DNA of 64,000 nucleotides, taken from NCBI GenBank assembly GCA_022494885.1, contig JAGVSM010001279.1:62001-126000 (forward strand). The letters run 5' to 3'. This document shows positions 44,515 through 55,084 of this stretch, piece after piece (the first letter of the stretch is position 1; the number at the start of each line of letters is the position of its first letter). Source of the stretch: Micrasema longulum (lineage: Eukaryota; Arthropoda; Insecta; Trichoptera; Brachycentridae). The translations under genes were made by a program, and so were the position numbers. The notes beneath the pieces were generated by a model. It saw nothing but the letters and a program-made list of their open reading frames with translations, made no database searches and was not told where the DNA came from.

Positions 44515-44845
44515 CTCACACAAAATAAATTTACAACAACTTTTTTTACTTTTTTTTCTACTGATTTGTTTTTAAAGCCACACAAGCTTCTTTATCAAAG
44601 TATAATAAACTAGTTACTCTTATCCTATTTTATTTGAACCGTGATTACTAAATGGTACATCGAAACAAATGGAGCTAATAAGTCTTTTTGTGGTGCTGTT
44701 TTTGTAAAGATGGGAAGTGTGAAATGAGATGGATACGATTTTAAAAATTAGAAACAAAAGTGAACAAATGTGCCTAAAAACAAATAACTACAAAGTTAGA
44801 ACTTCAAATATAAATTTTACATACTAATTTACTTTATAATGTTGC
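44515..44845 (-). mobile_element. Repeat related to 24540-24690
   Basis: 'ACACAAGCTTCTTTATCAAA' with a preceding 'TTCTACTGATTTG', and 'ACAAAGTTAGAACTTCAAAT' near 44800, match 24640-24680 and, reversed, 24545-24575. Ends are not defined. Confidence 0.45.
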
Positions 44846-44879
44846 TTTAATACAGTTTTTTTTAATCTTCATCAAAATT

Positions 44880-44985
44880 GGAATCGGATTGTGGTCCCGT
44901 AGCTAGTGGTATCGGACTCACGGATCAAAGGTATGCGGTTCTATTCCCACTCTACCCGAACTTGATTCCCATTTTCTAATAGTAA
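44880..44985 (+). mobile_element. SINE family S4, tRNA-like head (plus)
   Basis: 'GGTCCCGTAGCTAGTGGTAT' resembles box A and 'GCGGTTCTATTCCCAC' resembles box B. 'GATTCCCATTTTCTAATAG' follows. A diverged reverse copy lies at 51375-51285. Confidence 0.5.
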
Positions 44986-45096
44986 GTTATTTACAACTCA
45001 ATGAAAACGGCCCTCAAAATTAAATATTTGGGTAAATCAAAAGAACGCAAATATTTATTTTTAATTTTTAAAAAAACTCTCGAACATAAGCACAAG

Positions 45097-45914
45097 ACAT
45101 AGAATGAAGAATAGTCCAGAAGGAGTGTAGAATCATATTTGAATACATCGGACTGTGTCCAAAAATCCCCCCACTATGCTCCACTTTCACTGCGCGCATT
45201 TGTGATGTCACCGCGTAATGTTACACGATGGGAAAAAATATAATCATAACACAAATATAAGGTTTAAAAAAAAGAAATCTGTAAATGTCAGTAACATTTT
45301 ATTGTGCACGCGGAAATATTGATTTACACAACAGAGTAGATAAGTAAAGGGTCATTTAATAAGAGTAATTGAATTAATGAACTTTGAACTTAAAATATAA
45401 AACAAATTTTATTTTACATAAAACGGATATGTTTATACCATGTTAAATAAGATTTAATATTTTAAAGATAATGTCGGTCAAATGTCCACCACAGAGTTGT
45501 TTAATCCGAGGTCCAATTTGCATTAGTTCTCTCATTAGATGAGCAAAGTAGGGTAAAAAATTTACTACCCTGGCAACACTAACAAAATGTCCATTTTAAT
45601 TTCTTCCTTTTCTAACAATCTGACAGATGGAAAAATAATTAAATTTAAAAGTAATGTATTTACATTATACACATTCATTTAATAATAACACATGAAATAT
45701 GATCCCATCCTGTTTCTTTAAGATCCTAGCAGTATTTCTACACTTTAAAAGGACACAACACGGCATAGTTGAATTCAAATCAGGAGATGCGTACTGAGCG
45801 ACATCTACAAAGAAACTAATGGGTCAAAACGTAAAACTACTAATTTATGAGTAGTTTAGTCGCCTTCTGTTTGATGCTCGTATGCGGTTTCTTGACTATT
45901 TTTAATTCTATGGC
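45097..45914 (-). mobile_element. Element F, copy 2, with terminal inverted repeats
   Basis: Reverse copy of 28291-29060. Both ends are visible: 'ACATAGAATGAAGAATAGTC' at the left and 'GACTATTTTTAATTCTATGG' at the right, 17 of 20 bases inverted-identical. This shows the family is a DNA transposon derivative. No frame longer than chance. Confidence 0.75.
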
Positions 45915-46373
45915 ACAAGGTATTGATTTTACTCCTTTAAGGTGGGTGAAATGTAAATATAACTGTTAACAGCCAACATAATGGCAAAAAATATCTCAAA
46001 TGCATAATAAATTCATTATGTACTGGTGGACGGATATTCTAAGTGGTTCTGAAGGGATTTTTACTAACAATGAACACGGTCAAAACAAACACCTTTTACG
46101 TACAACATCACGTGTATGTGTATGTATTTTTGTATTTGTACAAACACAATGAAGCGTTAAAAACCGTGAATGTTTTACTGTAAAATATTGGTTGGCTAAT
46201 ACGCGACTAAAAACACAGGCGGTAAACAAATTAACAGCAAGCAGTCGACCTTCACATAATTCTAGAGCTGATACAGCTATACCTGATCTTGAACCGGCCA
46301 GGTACGAGTTAATGAGAGTCACTCAATGAGAAGGCAAACCATTGTTCCGATACTAATTTCCATGTTGAGTATG

Positions 46374-46598
46374 CTAAACATACCTCTTCAGGAAGTGCCG
46401 TGAAGAGTTTTTTCTAATCCACCTGATTGCTTTTCTGAGGCTGTAATTTTCAGGACCACATTCCACTTCTACTAAAGAAATAAGGTTTCTGATAACGAAT
46501 TGAAATTTAAGTATTTGTTTTTGGAAACCCATTAAATATGCAAAAGAAAATACGCATAGTAATAGAGAAATTTTCCCATCGAATAGAAAAAAAAACAT
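46374..46598 (-). other. 74-codon frame with exon-like splice context
   Basis: The minus frame ends ECGPENYSLRKAIRWIRKNS and SRHFLKR. A TTCTTTAG acceptor precedes the last 30 codons, and a strong GAAGAG/GTATGT donor follows at 46386-46381. The segment is less AT-rich than its surroundings and reads like coding DNA with a basic helix. I do not recognise it. It could be an exon of a transposon or of an unseen gene. Confidence 0.25.
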
Positions 46599-46627
46599 TT
46601 AATTCTCAGAATAGTACCGTCGAACGT

Positions 46628-48911
46628 GACAATTTTGCCCACTTTTTCCAAACTTTATTAATACCTTAGAATTTTTGTATGAGAATACTCCTATCCATTT
46701 TGTTGAATAGTGATACTAATTATTCTAAGCATTTTTATAAGTACACAGCGTTTGCTTTTCTTCTATTTATGCAATTTTCGAAGACAAAATATCCTGGGCA
46801 AAATTACCTGCACTTGTTGACAATTTTGCCCACGTGGTCATCAACTGTTATTTTTGGTTTTATCATACGGTTTATTATTACTTTCTGTGCGAAACAAGCT
46901 GTTTCTGTTTAAAAAATAGCATCATTGAGGCATCGCCATTATAAAATCAATGCAAAAAATAAGTGGGCAACATTGTCAATATTTCTTAAATTTTACTATA
47001 CAATGCGGATTTGTGTGCTAGGGTAGGCACATAATTGGATTTTCAACAAAACCAAATGAGTTTATCTTTAATCCTTTTAATTTGTTCGTGTTTGACTATG
47101 CATAAGCCAATAAATTTTAAATCGCGATTGTATTTTTTTTACAAACCATTTCAGTTTTGATGCGATTTTCATAATTAATGGGGGCAAGCTCTCATAATGA
47201 TTTTTCTTAACATTTAAAATACACGTTTGTATGTAGAAAACAAAAAACAATTCTTGATTTTTATTTTTTTACAGCAGTGCAATTATTTGCTACATTACCT
47301 ATCTTTTGAAATTGTATTTTATGTACAATATTCACAATATTTTTTGTTTTATTCTCTTCTTTGGTTTTTTATACAAACAAAATTTGTACAAAAAAAATAT
47401 TCAAAATAAAAAAATAGATCTTGATAATTTTTAAAAAAAGCTGGCAAATTTAATTAAGTAAAATTTTCTTAAATGTGGTCGGATATTTTTACATTTTTAA
47501 AAATTGTTTTTGAAAGGTCAAAATAAACATTGGTCGAAGTATAACCATTTTTAATTTACTCACAGAAAATGACTCAATCTTGCAGTTTTTAAGGTTTACA
47601 TTAACGCAAGATGGCAGGTTTAGGCAAAGCTTTAACTATGTTCCAATTAAACACATTAGCAACATCTTCAACTTGAGGCCACACAAAAGTATCATTAAGT
47701 TTGCGTCTTATAATTGACATAACAATATTTAAATTTTGGTTGTTAATGCGTTTATAACTTTGCCAACATAATATTTGTCGTTTTGCGTATGAACAGTTTT
47801 AAACTTTACTTAAACAAAAGCACCTTCTTTACCATTATTAATTTCAAGCGGATCAGAAACTATTTCTTCGTTTTCCTCGGCCGAAGATTCGGAGGCACGT
47901 TGTTCATATTCGTCAAGATGAGTTATGATGAATGTATCGAAATCTTTTGATTAATCAACTGAGTGGGCATTAGAGTCTGTGGTGCCCATTTCACTATGAT
48001 TTTTTTTTCAATGTTCTCCTTTGTAAGGTGTAGGTATCTTTTGACCCTGATGGCAGAGAAAAATCGGGTGGATTGTTATCCAATTGCTGTGTGGTATAAA
48101 AAGTTTTTATGAACAAAAGAACAGGCTTGTCATTTTCAGCGTGTATTTGAGTTAAACCCCCATTAGATTTTTTTATCTTATTTCTGGGCCAGTTTGAATA
48201 AAACAACCGGTTAACTCGTTTAAAATCATATTTTTGTCGCTTATTTAAATATTTTCTACTTTGTTTAAGCAGTAGGTACTTGCATTTTCTTCGGGTCAGC
48301 TGATGAATTCTATTTTTCTAATATGGTTTTTGTCTTGGATAATGGTTTGTCAAAATAATATTTAGCGACAACCCTAGACAAATACCCGTATGCAGAGACA
48401 AAACTTGAGGTGAGGAAAGTACATTCTAATTTCAAATGCGAAGAATAACCCGAAGGTGAAGACAATAGAATGTACTTTCCTCACCTCAAGTTTTGTCTCT
48501 GCATACGGGTATAGGGCAAAATTGTCAAAACACTAAGACATCAAAGGGAATTTTGCCCACTTAAATATGTATTGTGTTTGTTAAAATAGATATACAGAAA
48601 TACTTTCTATAGCGTTGTTAACATTTATGCAATGAAATATATAAAACTTACTTGTCTCGTTTCAACTCAAACTCAGCAACAACAAAAGTTTTGACACTAA
48701 TATATAAAAACAAACAGACCTTTGAGTTTACCTTCAAATTTCTAGTGATCAACGGAAACTAGCGTAAACTAAATATTTGGTTTTTCCATGGAACTATCAA
48801 AATGTACTTACCAAATGTAATTCTAATGATACCAGTAATTTTTCTTACTTTAATACATGATTTTGTTAAGGGTTTCGGCGATGGGCAAAATTACCTTGGC
48901 TGGGCAAAAAC
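46628..48911 (-). mobile_element. Degraded DNA transposon with clustered subterminal motif
   Basis: A 15-base word close to GTGGGCAAAATTGTC occurs in either orientation at 46628, 46794, 46819 and 46963, and again at 48513, 48548, 48884 and 48902, but not between except a weak copy near 47962. Between the clusters the minus strand carries broken frames: FYSNWPRNKIKKSNGGLTQI (48206-47994), an acidic run ASESSAEENEEIVSD, then VKFKTVHTQNDKYYVGKVI and RRKLNDTFVWPQVEDVANV ending ALPKPAILR (about 47610). The last block has the 'YYVGKV...FxWPxVEDxxxV...LPxP' layout of a domain found at the C-terminus of many uncharacterised insect proteins. Multiple stops show it is inactive. Confidence 0.6.
48382..48512. 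mobile_element. 131-bp hairpin MITE, family C, copy 1
   Basis: ATACCCGTATGCAGAGACAA and its mirror TTGTCTCTGCATACGGGTAT enclose arms of about 48 bases that pair almost perfectly ('CTTGAGGTGAGGAAAGTACA' and its reverse). The loop is 35 bases. TA dinucleotides at the ends may be the target duplication. It lies within the degraded transposon above. Confidence 0.92.
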
Positions 48912-50309
48912 GTCGTTTGACGGTACCTACATAAATATGCCTTGTTTTCCCTTATCCACACAGGCAATTTTAAGATATCAGTTTCGAGCAATCCGGATGT
49001 CAATAGGGTATCTCTGGTATCTCATAATTATTGCCAGGCAGAGAGGTCGAAGACTATAACCTTTTGTACTTCAATAAATTAGTGTGAAGTGATGCATGAA
49101 TTTGGTGAACATCTTCATAAAAATACACCAAATGATGTAAGAAAATTTGAATATCACGTCAAATTACCAGTTGTGAATGTAACGAACAATGACATCACTC
49201 CTGTAGCGCGTGAAGGACTAGCATCCATCTTTATGTTGCCATGTTGCCTCATTTATAAAGACAACGCCCTGATTAGCCATCGTGGATATTTATCATAGAC
49301 AAACTAAATTACGTCACAGTCAGAGAGATATCATAAATCCACGTGAAGAATTGAACCGGCTGCAAAATTAAGATGTACCGTCCAATTATTCTGTCATAGA
49401 ATCTAATATCGTTATGTATTATGTCACACACTGTAGCGTGGGCATAATGAACGAATCATCGCTGCAACGTAAGTTATGCGTTTTCAATAAAGTCTGCTTG
49501 TGAGAATACATTTTACTCTCTAGTTCAAGCGCAGCAATAAATATCTCTCGATATACTTTCAGAAGTATTAGATCAATACAGATATAAGGCATCGAGATAA
49601 TTTGAAGGCACGTAAAAAATAAGAGTCGTTATCGAACCTACCCTTAATAATAATAAAGATATTAAAAATCTGGAAGTATAAAATAAGACAGATATAATAC
49701 TATGCAAGTCGTGTATTGTTTGTATTTTGAATTGGTATATGTATTTATTTTATGAATCATTCATTTGACATTTAAGCTTAAACTAGACACAAATATTTAA
49801 AAGAGGGATATTAAATATCTCTTTTAAATATTTTAATTAATTTAATTAAAATTTAATTAATTTAATTTTAATTCACAGATACACAGGTATATAAATATCG
49901 TAAATAGACATTTTTTGTTTTTAATCGCAATTCCTTTCTGTGCCCTCCTTGATAATAATAATTATAATACACGCCATATATTTGTTATCGTATGGCACCT
50001 ACATACTTAGATAAGTAGACATTTACGCTGAAATGCGAATATAGATATTTGAAACATGTATTATTTATTTAAAAATAAGGATAATTAGTTAGCTCATTGG
50101 AGTTGTATCAAAACGCACTGTGAACTCTTTTTAATAATTATGTTGAGGGGGTTGTACCTGAAATTTTTTATCTCAAATTCCTCGTTACTGAGGAATGTAA
50201 ACTTACGTTGGTGAATTTGTGATTGAGGAGCGGTGGCCTTTGCCACGTAAAGGGTCGACTCATTGACTGAAGGATATTTGTAAATATATGAGCTTTTGGT
50301 TTAACACCC
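48912..50309. other. AT-rich region, nothing firm
   Basis: Frames 48802-49059 and 49089-49298 (plus) have no recognised motif. 49800-49880 is an AT palindrome (GATATTAAATATC inside TTTAAAAGAG arms). Confidence 0.3.
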
Positions 50310-50435
50310 CCCGGGCTAGTATTCTAAACGGAATTGCGCGCGAAGAGGTCGCTCTGTTAGCGTGTATTTAGTACGTAAATACGCGTTGAAGGTGCGTTTT
50401 CTACGCGCTCTTGCGTTTAGAATACCACCCTTGGG
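50310..50435. mobile_element. MITE family X, copy 2
   Basis: CCCGGGCTAGTATTCTAAAC faces GCGTTTAGAATACCACCC. The central TTTAGTACGTAAATACGCG is shared with the copy at 39473. Directly abuts family Y. Confidence 0.8.
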
Positions 50436-50667
50436 CCGCGATTATGAACGCCATCTTAATCGGTATATACTGAGACGGTATAAACTAATGTCGATATTTA
50501 TGCACGAAAGTGTGAATATTTGTATGATAATTCAAAGTTTCTTTGTCTCGAACATGTTTATAAAAAAAATTGTAAACATGTTCTATTTTTCATACAGAAA
50601 ACTTAATTTTACTTTGTAGATAAAATTGGAGATAAATTTTATCTTTCCATCAGAATACGAACCCTGG
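50433..50667. mobile_element. MITE family Y, short copy
   Basis: GGGCCGCGATTATGAACGCC on the left and 'CAGAATACGAACCCTGGGC' on the right resemble the ends of 40214-41299, as does 'TATACTGAGACGGTATA' near 50465. Shares its terminal bases with the MITEs on either side. Confidence 0.7.
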
Positions 50668-50830
50668 GCCCGTATTACAATGGGAAGTTAACAGAGCTAT
50701 CATCAACTCTCTGTAGTAAAGTAAGTAAAATTGAATTTGCAGTACTGAAAAATAAATATTTGTTTAAAGTATATTTTTAGACAATACATGATCAATTACA
50801 GATTTTTGACGTAGCTTCTATTTTGCTATA
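50664..50830 (+). mobile_element. MITE family Z, left end only
   Basis: GGGCCCGTATTACAATGGGA and 'AGTTAACAGAGCTATCATCA' match the end of 16709-16942 (the right end there, reversed). The other end was not found, so the copy is truncated. Confidence 0.65.
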
Positions 50831-51062
50831 CAAGGTAGCCCACATTACACATACAGACTTTTAATAAATTTTTCAAATGGTATATTTTTTTTCTCGTTTT
50901 TAGGAGACCCGATTTTGTTTACCTATTGTTATTTATTTGAGTTGCGATGTATTTTTTCAGCATTCGTAAATTTATATAAATATTTTTTTATATGTATATA
51001 CAAATGGTTAAGGTGTGGAGGTTATTAAATATTCAATTTTGTGAGTATTTTTAATAAGTAGT

Positions 51063-51269
51063 TGCAGTACCCGGCATTAAATAAAGTAAATCGGGCTAAA
51101 GAAAGAGACTGCCGGCCTAGTCGGCTAACTTCGGCTTTGTAAAGCGTCGTCTTTGTCACTCATCCATGTGATAGATGCCGGACTTGTGCGATGGAGACGA
51201 TGCTCTACAAAGTCGGCAGTCTCTTTATTATGCACGACGTATGTACTATATTAACTGCCGGGTACTGCA
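51063..51269. mobile_element. 207-bp MITE with TGCAGTACCCGGCA ends
   Basis: TGCAGTACCCGGCATTAA on the left and TTAACTGCCGGGTACTGCA on the right. Inner arms pair as 'AAAGAGACTGCCGGC' against 'GTCGGCAGTCTCTTTA' and 'TTTGTAAAGCGTCGTC' against 'GACGATGCTCTACAAAG'. GC-rich, non-coding. Confidence 0.88.
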
Positions 51270-51284
51270 TTTACTGTGCCAGAA

Positions 51285-51375
51285 AATGGGAATGAAAATA
51301 ATTCTCGAACCTTTAAATATGATTTCGGATTACTAGTTACTACCACACGACCCCACAACTCGACATGAATTATTC
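51285..51375 (-). mobile_element. SINE family S4 fragment (minus)
   Basis: The reverse strand has 'TTGTGGGGTCGTGTGGTAGT' and 'CATTCCCATTTTCTGGC', parallel to 44890-44980. Confidence 0.4.
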
Positions 51376-52227
51376 GTTTAAATTTTTGAAACGTTACAAG
51401 TAGAATGACATTTCATAAAATAAATGGTAATTATGTATAAAAATGGGGTGGTTATTAAAAATAAGGTGATTATTAAAATTGAGGTAGATTATAATATCGT
51501 GACACGGATTTTCAATTTACTTAAATGTATACATACATAGTAGTAAAATATAATGAACACAAGAAATGCCAATACACGCTTGAACTTGATAGTAATCTTT
51601 TGAGTCGAATGGAAATCTAAACCGATATCGATTAATTTTTATGTATTAACATCATTTTACTAACCAGTTCTAAAATAGAAAACATTATACTAAAATCCAT
51701 TAAAAATATTTTGATACCTATCGTTAAGCTTTGGTGAATAACATTGAAGCAGACTAAAAAATTATTCATTACCTACATATTTTTTACAGTTCCCGACAAA
51801 GAATTGAATAGTTATTCAATTTTTACATGGAAAATTCGAATCGACTATAAAGTTCTTATAAAATAAATCGACTGTCTCGGGGTCTAATGGTCTCGAGTTC
51901 ATTTCCTGAAGTACGGATACTCACTAAAAGCCCCCTTTACCAGGGTTGCCAACCCTACAGATTTTTTGGAATATCTACCGATTTTGGGAGAAATCTACCG
52001 AATTATATTTCAATTTTACCGATTTTTAAACATCGCATTGTTTTTTCAATAGAATAAAATTTTGATTAAGAAATGCTTTTAATTTTGACACAATAGCGGC
52101 TTCCCTTCCCCGCGCCCCCCTAGCGTTAACGGCCTTTGAGTGGATAATATTATGAACCTAGAGATTTATTTTACTGAATCTAAAGATTTTCGCTTGATGG
52201 TGGTTAAAAACAAATTTTAAACTTTAA
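51376..52227. other. Unassigned spacer
   Basis: A tRNA-like patch at 51880-51930 ('GGGGTCTAATGGTCTCGAGT') and a short 'CTACCGATTTT' repeat at 51975-52025 are the only structured parts. Confidence 0.3.
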
Positions 52228-53044
52228 GGCTGTAGTCTGGTAAAACAAACGCAAAATTAGGAAATCATACGGTTTCGCCATTTTAAAACGAATGTTTTTT
52301 TTTAATCGCGCAATAATAAAAACACATGAATTAGATAAAAACAATAATTTTTAAAGGTATTTCTGTCAAAAAATATACTTTAAAGTTTTATGTAACTAAA
52401 ATAAAATTACTTTTAGACCGGCAGATTACGCCATTCCAAATTTAGACTAAACTTAGGTATCTGAGATCTCAATAAAGACTAAGTAATAAACTAAAATTTT
52501 AATTTTAATTTAAAGACAATAAGTTGAACGTGAAAGTGGCCGAAGCCAAATTTTTTTTTTTGATTTTGAAAAGAAATACAAGCATTTTAAATCACATACA
52601 TTTTTGTGACATTTACCTTTATTTCTACGTAAAATTATGCCTTCGGTAATACTTTTAAAAAAATATATTGAAATACTTTAGTTAAAACCTTTTTTATAAG
52701 ATTGTCGTCTCTTTTTTTTAAAAGTAGATAATTCTGGTTGTAATATTTCATTTATAACAACATCTCATTTTGTTTTTATGACCTTCAGATCTGCTCTTAT
52801 CGTTTTCAGTAAGGGAAAGTATGAAGGTCATAAAATCTTAAATAATATGTTTTTTTAAATTAAATACTACAACCAGAATTATCTTCTTTAAAAAAAAAGA
52901 ATACAATTCTATTACAATGAGGTTTTAACCAAAGTATTTTAATTATTTATATTTTTTATTTAATCGATTAAAAAAAACATTCGTTTTAAAATGGCAAAAT
53001 CGAATGATTTCCTAATTTTGCGTTCGTTTTACTAGACTACAGCC
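52228..53044. mobile_element. 817-bp long-hairpin element
   Basis: GGCTGTAGTCTGGTAAAACA on the left pairs with TTTTACTAGACTACAGCC on the right, and the match continues about 80 bases inward ('AATTAGGAAATCATACG' against 'CGAATGATTTCCTAATT'). A second, inner inverted pair (52670-52760 against 52855-52945: 'AATTCTGGTTGTAATATTT' against its near reverse) extends the stem, so most of the element folds back. The left flank is TTAA. The right flank starts TTA and is interrupted by a second MITE. Confidence 0.88.
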
Positions 53045-53046
53045 TT

Positions 53047-53177
53047 ATACCCGTATGCAGAGACAAAACTTAAGGTGAGGAAGGTACATTCTAATTTCAA
53101 ATGCAGAGAATAACCCGAAGGTGAAGACAATAGAATGTACTTTCCTCACCTTAAGGTTTGTCTCTGTATACGGGTAT
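53047..53177. mobile_element. 131-bp hairpin MITE, family C, copy 2
   Basis: Same length and arms as 48382-48512 with a handful of differences (for example CTTAAGGTGAGG instead of CTTGAGGTGAGG, changed in both arms). It sits exactly at the right edge of the 817-bp hairpin. Confidence 0.92.
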
Positions 53178-53357
53178 TAATGAACGAACAATTACTTTTT
53201 TATATTTCTATATTCTTTGTTTATGAAATTCGCCTTAATTTAGGATTTACATTTACTGATTACCATAGTCTATATTTTCTATTTATTAATTTATATATTT
53301 GCTTTTTTGTCTGGTGTAAAATAAACCTAAATCATGACTGTATTGAAATGTTGTTTA

Positions 53358-53609
53358 TTTATTTTTCAATAGACTTAGATTGAGCTCAGCCAACTCTTTC
53401 TGGTAACTAACTAACTTTAATTTAACTTTAACTTTCTCTAACATAGTTGCCCGAAAAATGACCTTTTTTTGCTCTACTTCTAGAGTAAAAAGTTCTTCAT
53501 TTTGTTTTAGCTTTTGCTCTTTTAATTTTTTATCTAGTTCAAAAAGGACGATGTCCCTTTTGTTCTTTTCTTCTCCGAATGCGCAGTGTTGCTTCGCCCT
53601 TTCGCACAC
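53358..53609 (-). CDS. Coiled-coil protein, C-terminal exon (probably transposon-derived)
   Basis: The minus frame of 84 codons begins after a consensus acceptor (TTCCAATTTTCAG at about 53611) and not at a real ATG; the first codon shown in frame is GTG. The peptide is rich in Lys, Glu and Leu with heptad spacing (FELDKKLKEQKLKQNEELFT, LEKVKVKLKLV, KELAELNLSLL). An AATAAA signal follows the stop within about 20 bases (53355-53330). Such short coiled coils end the Myb/SANT-type accessory proteins of Harbinger transposons and related host regulators. The upstream exon was not identified. Confidence 0.4.
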
Positions 53610-53890
53610 ACTGAAAATTGGAACGAAATTTAAACGTTTGTGCCCAAAGACGCGTCGCGGGGCATGTGTATTGCTACATGTAAATAAACAAGTACGTGCT
53701 TGCGCAAAAATCCCAACAATTTTTAGGGTAAAACTTGAACCTTTACAGTGGCAACATTCTTAACTTTAACTTAACTAAAATAATGTTGATGCAACGGAAT
53801 TTTTCAGTTACCAGATTTTGAGCCTTAACTATGTTTAAATATTTAACTTTAAACTAAATTTATACCAACTTTAATGCAACCGGCCCTTAG
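53610..53890 (-). repeat. Repeat with 'GGGCCGGTTGCA' end
   Basis: Read on the minus strand from 53890: 'AAGGGCCGGTTGCATTAAAG', then alternating AGTTAA/TTAAAGTT words to 53760. A similar 'AACTTTAATTTAACTTTAAC' block at 53408-53430 lies on the other side of the coding stretch, so the two may be the ends of one element enclosing it. Confidence 0.4.
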
Positions 53891-53974
53891 ATGCTTTGTG
53901 GATTCGATTCCGTTAAAACCAATAATTAATATATATGTATTTTAAAATTATTTTTCACAAAAACATTTCTTATT

Positions 53975-54065
53975 ACAAATTCCATGCAAATGGCGTCCTA
54001 ACACAGTGACCCATGCACCATTAGATGTGAGGAAGGAAAATATGCTGATATTTAGAAGAGAAAAT
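53975..54065 (+). repeat. SINE family S3 fragment (plus)
   Basis: 'GGCGTCCTAACACAGTGACC' then 'CATGCACCATTAGATGTGAG' resembles the S3 core at 15555-15590. Confidence 0.4.
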
Positions 54066-55084
54066 AAATAAGTAAAAAAACACACTTAAAACTTTTAGAA
54101 AATTACAAAGTTATAGGATACTGAATAATATGAACGGAAAATATGGCAAATTATGTTTTTGCTATTATATTTAAATAACTCAAGGAATGATTCACTGGAA
54201 CTTTTGTTATGTTAAGATAATAGTGCAATGGAATCGTCAAGTTAATAAAACAATCACGAATAATACATTACTATGGAGTCTCGGTAGACTCTGCTATGGC
54301 TACTAATTACCTAACACCTAACATGCATATAACTGTACCATATTGAATATTTAATTGTGCCTATACTCGTACATAGTTACTAAAGTCCTTAAAATGTAAC
54401 ATGATTAGAATGACAATTGTCAGAAAAAGTGACGACATAACTTTGTAGTAACGTCAAAGGAGTTATTTATATTGACACACGAAAAATCATTTGTATCTGG
54501 CGTGTTAATTTATTTTTTTAATACAATTCTTGAAACATAAATCAACATTAATATATAAATTAAGCTTTAAAACTAAAAGAAAACTAAAATAAACCTAATT
54601 ATTAACGACGTTCTTACATGGTTACATCATTTTGCAAAAATGTTAGAGATGGGACAAATTGATCAATGTAAATTGATCGAATAAAAAAATAATTCATTGG
54701 ATGTTGTTCATGAAAAAAGTATAAATGTCTCATTTTTTGGTGAATGGTTGTATTAAACACACTATAAAAGGCTTGTTTTTGCATTTTTCGGAAACAGAGT
54801 TTCATGATTGCATGAAATAACTGATAAAATCGTTTTCTTCAGTGATCTGTAATTTCCCATCACTAATGAAATTAGTTTGACAGCTGTCATTCTAATCAAG
54901 CCATATTTTAAGGACTATAGGTATTAAATGTGCGGTGTATTAATGTTTGTTTCCGATAGTAAATTCGAATTTTCTGTCCCAAAATTAGGAAGTTCAGTAA
55001 TTTTTTTATGTTTTTTTATTTGTTAATATATTATCAAACTACGCTAATTATATTTACATGTGTCGTATTATCAGCGCGATGATT
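54066..55084. other. AT-rich spacer
   Basis: Inverted words around 54395-54430 (CATGATTAGAATGACAATTG) and 54885-54915 (CAGCTGTCATTCTAATCAAG, then TTAAGGACTATAGG) suggest one loosely bounded TIR element of about 540 bp. No coding. Confidence 0.35.
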
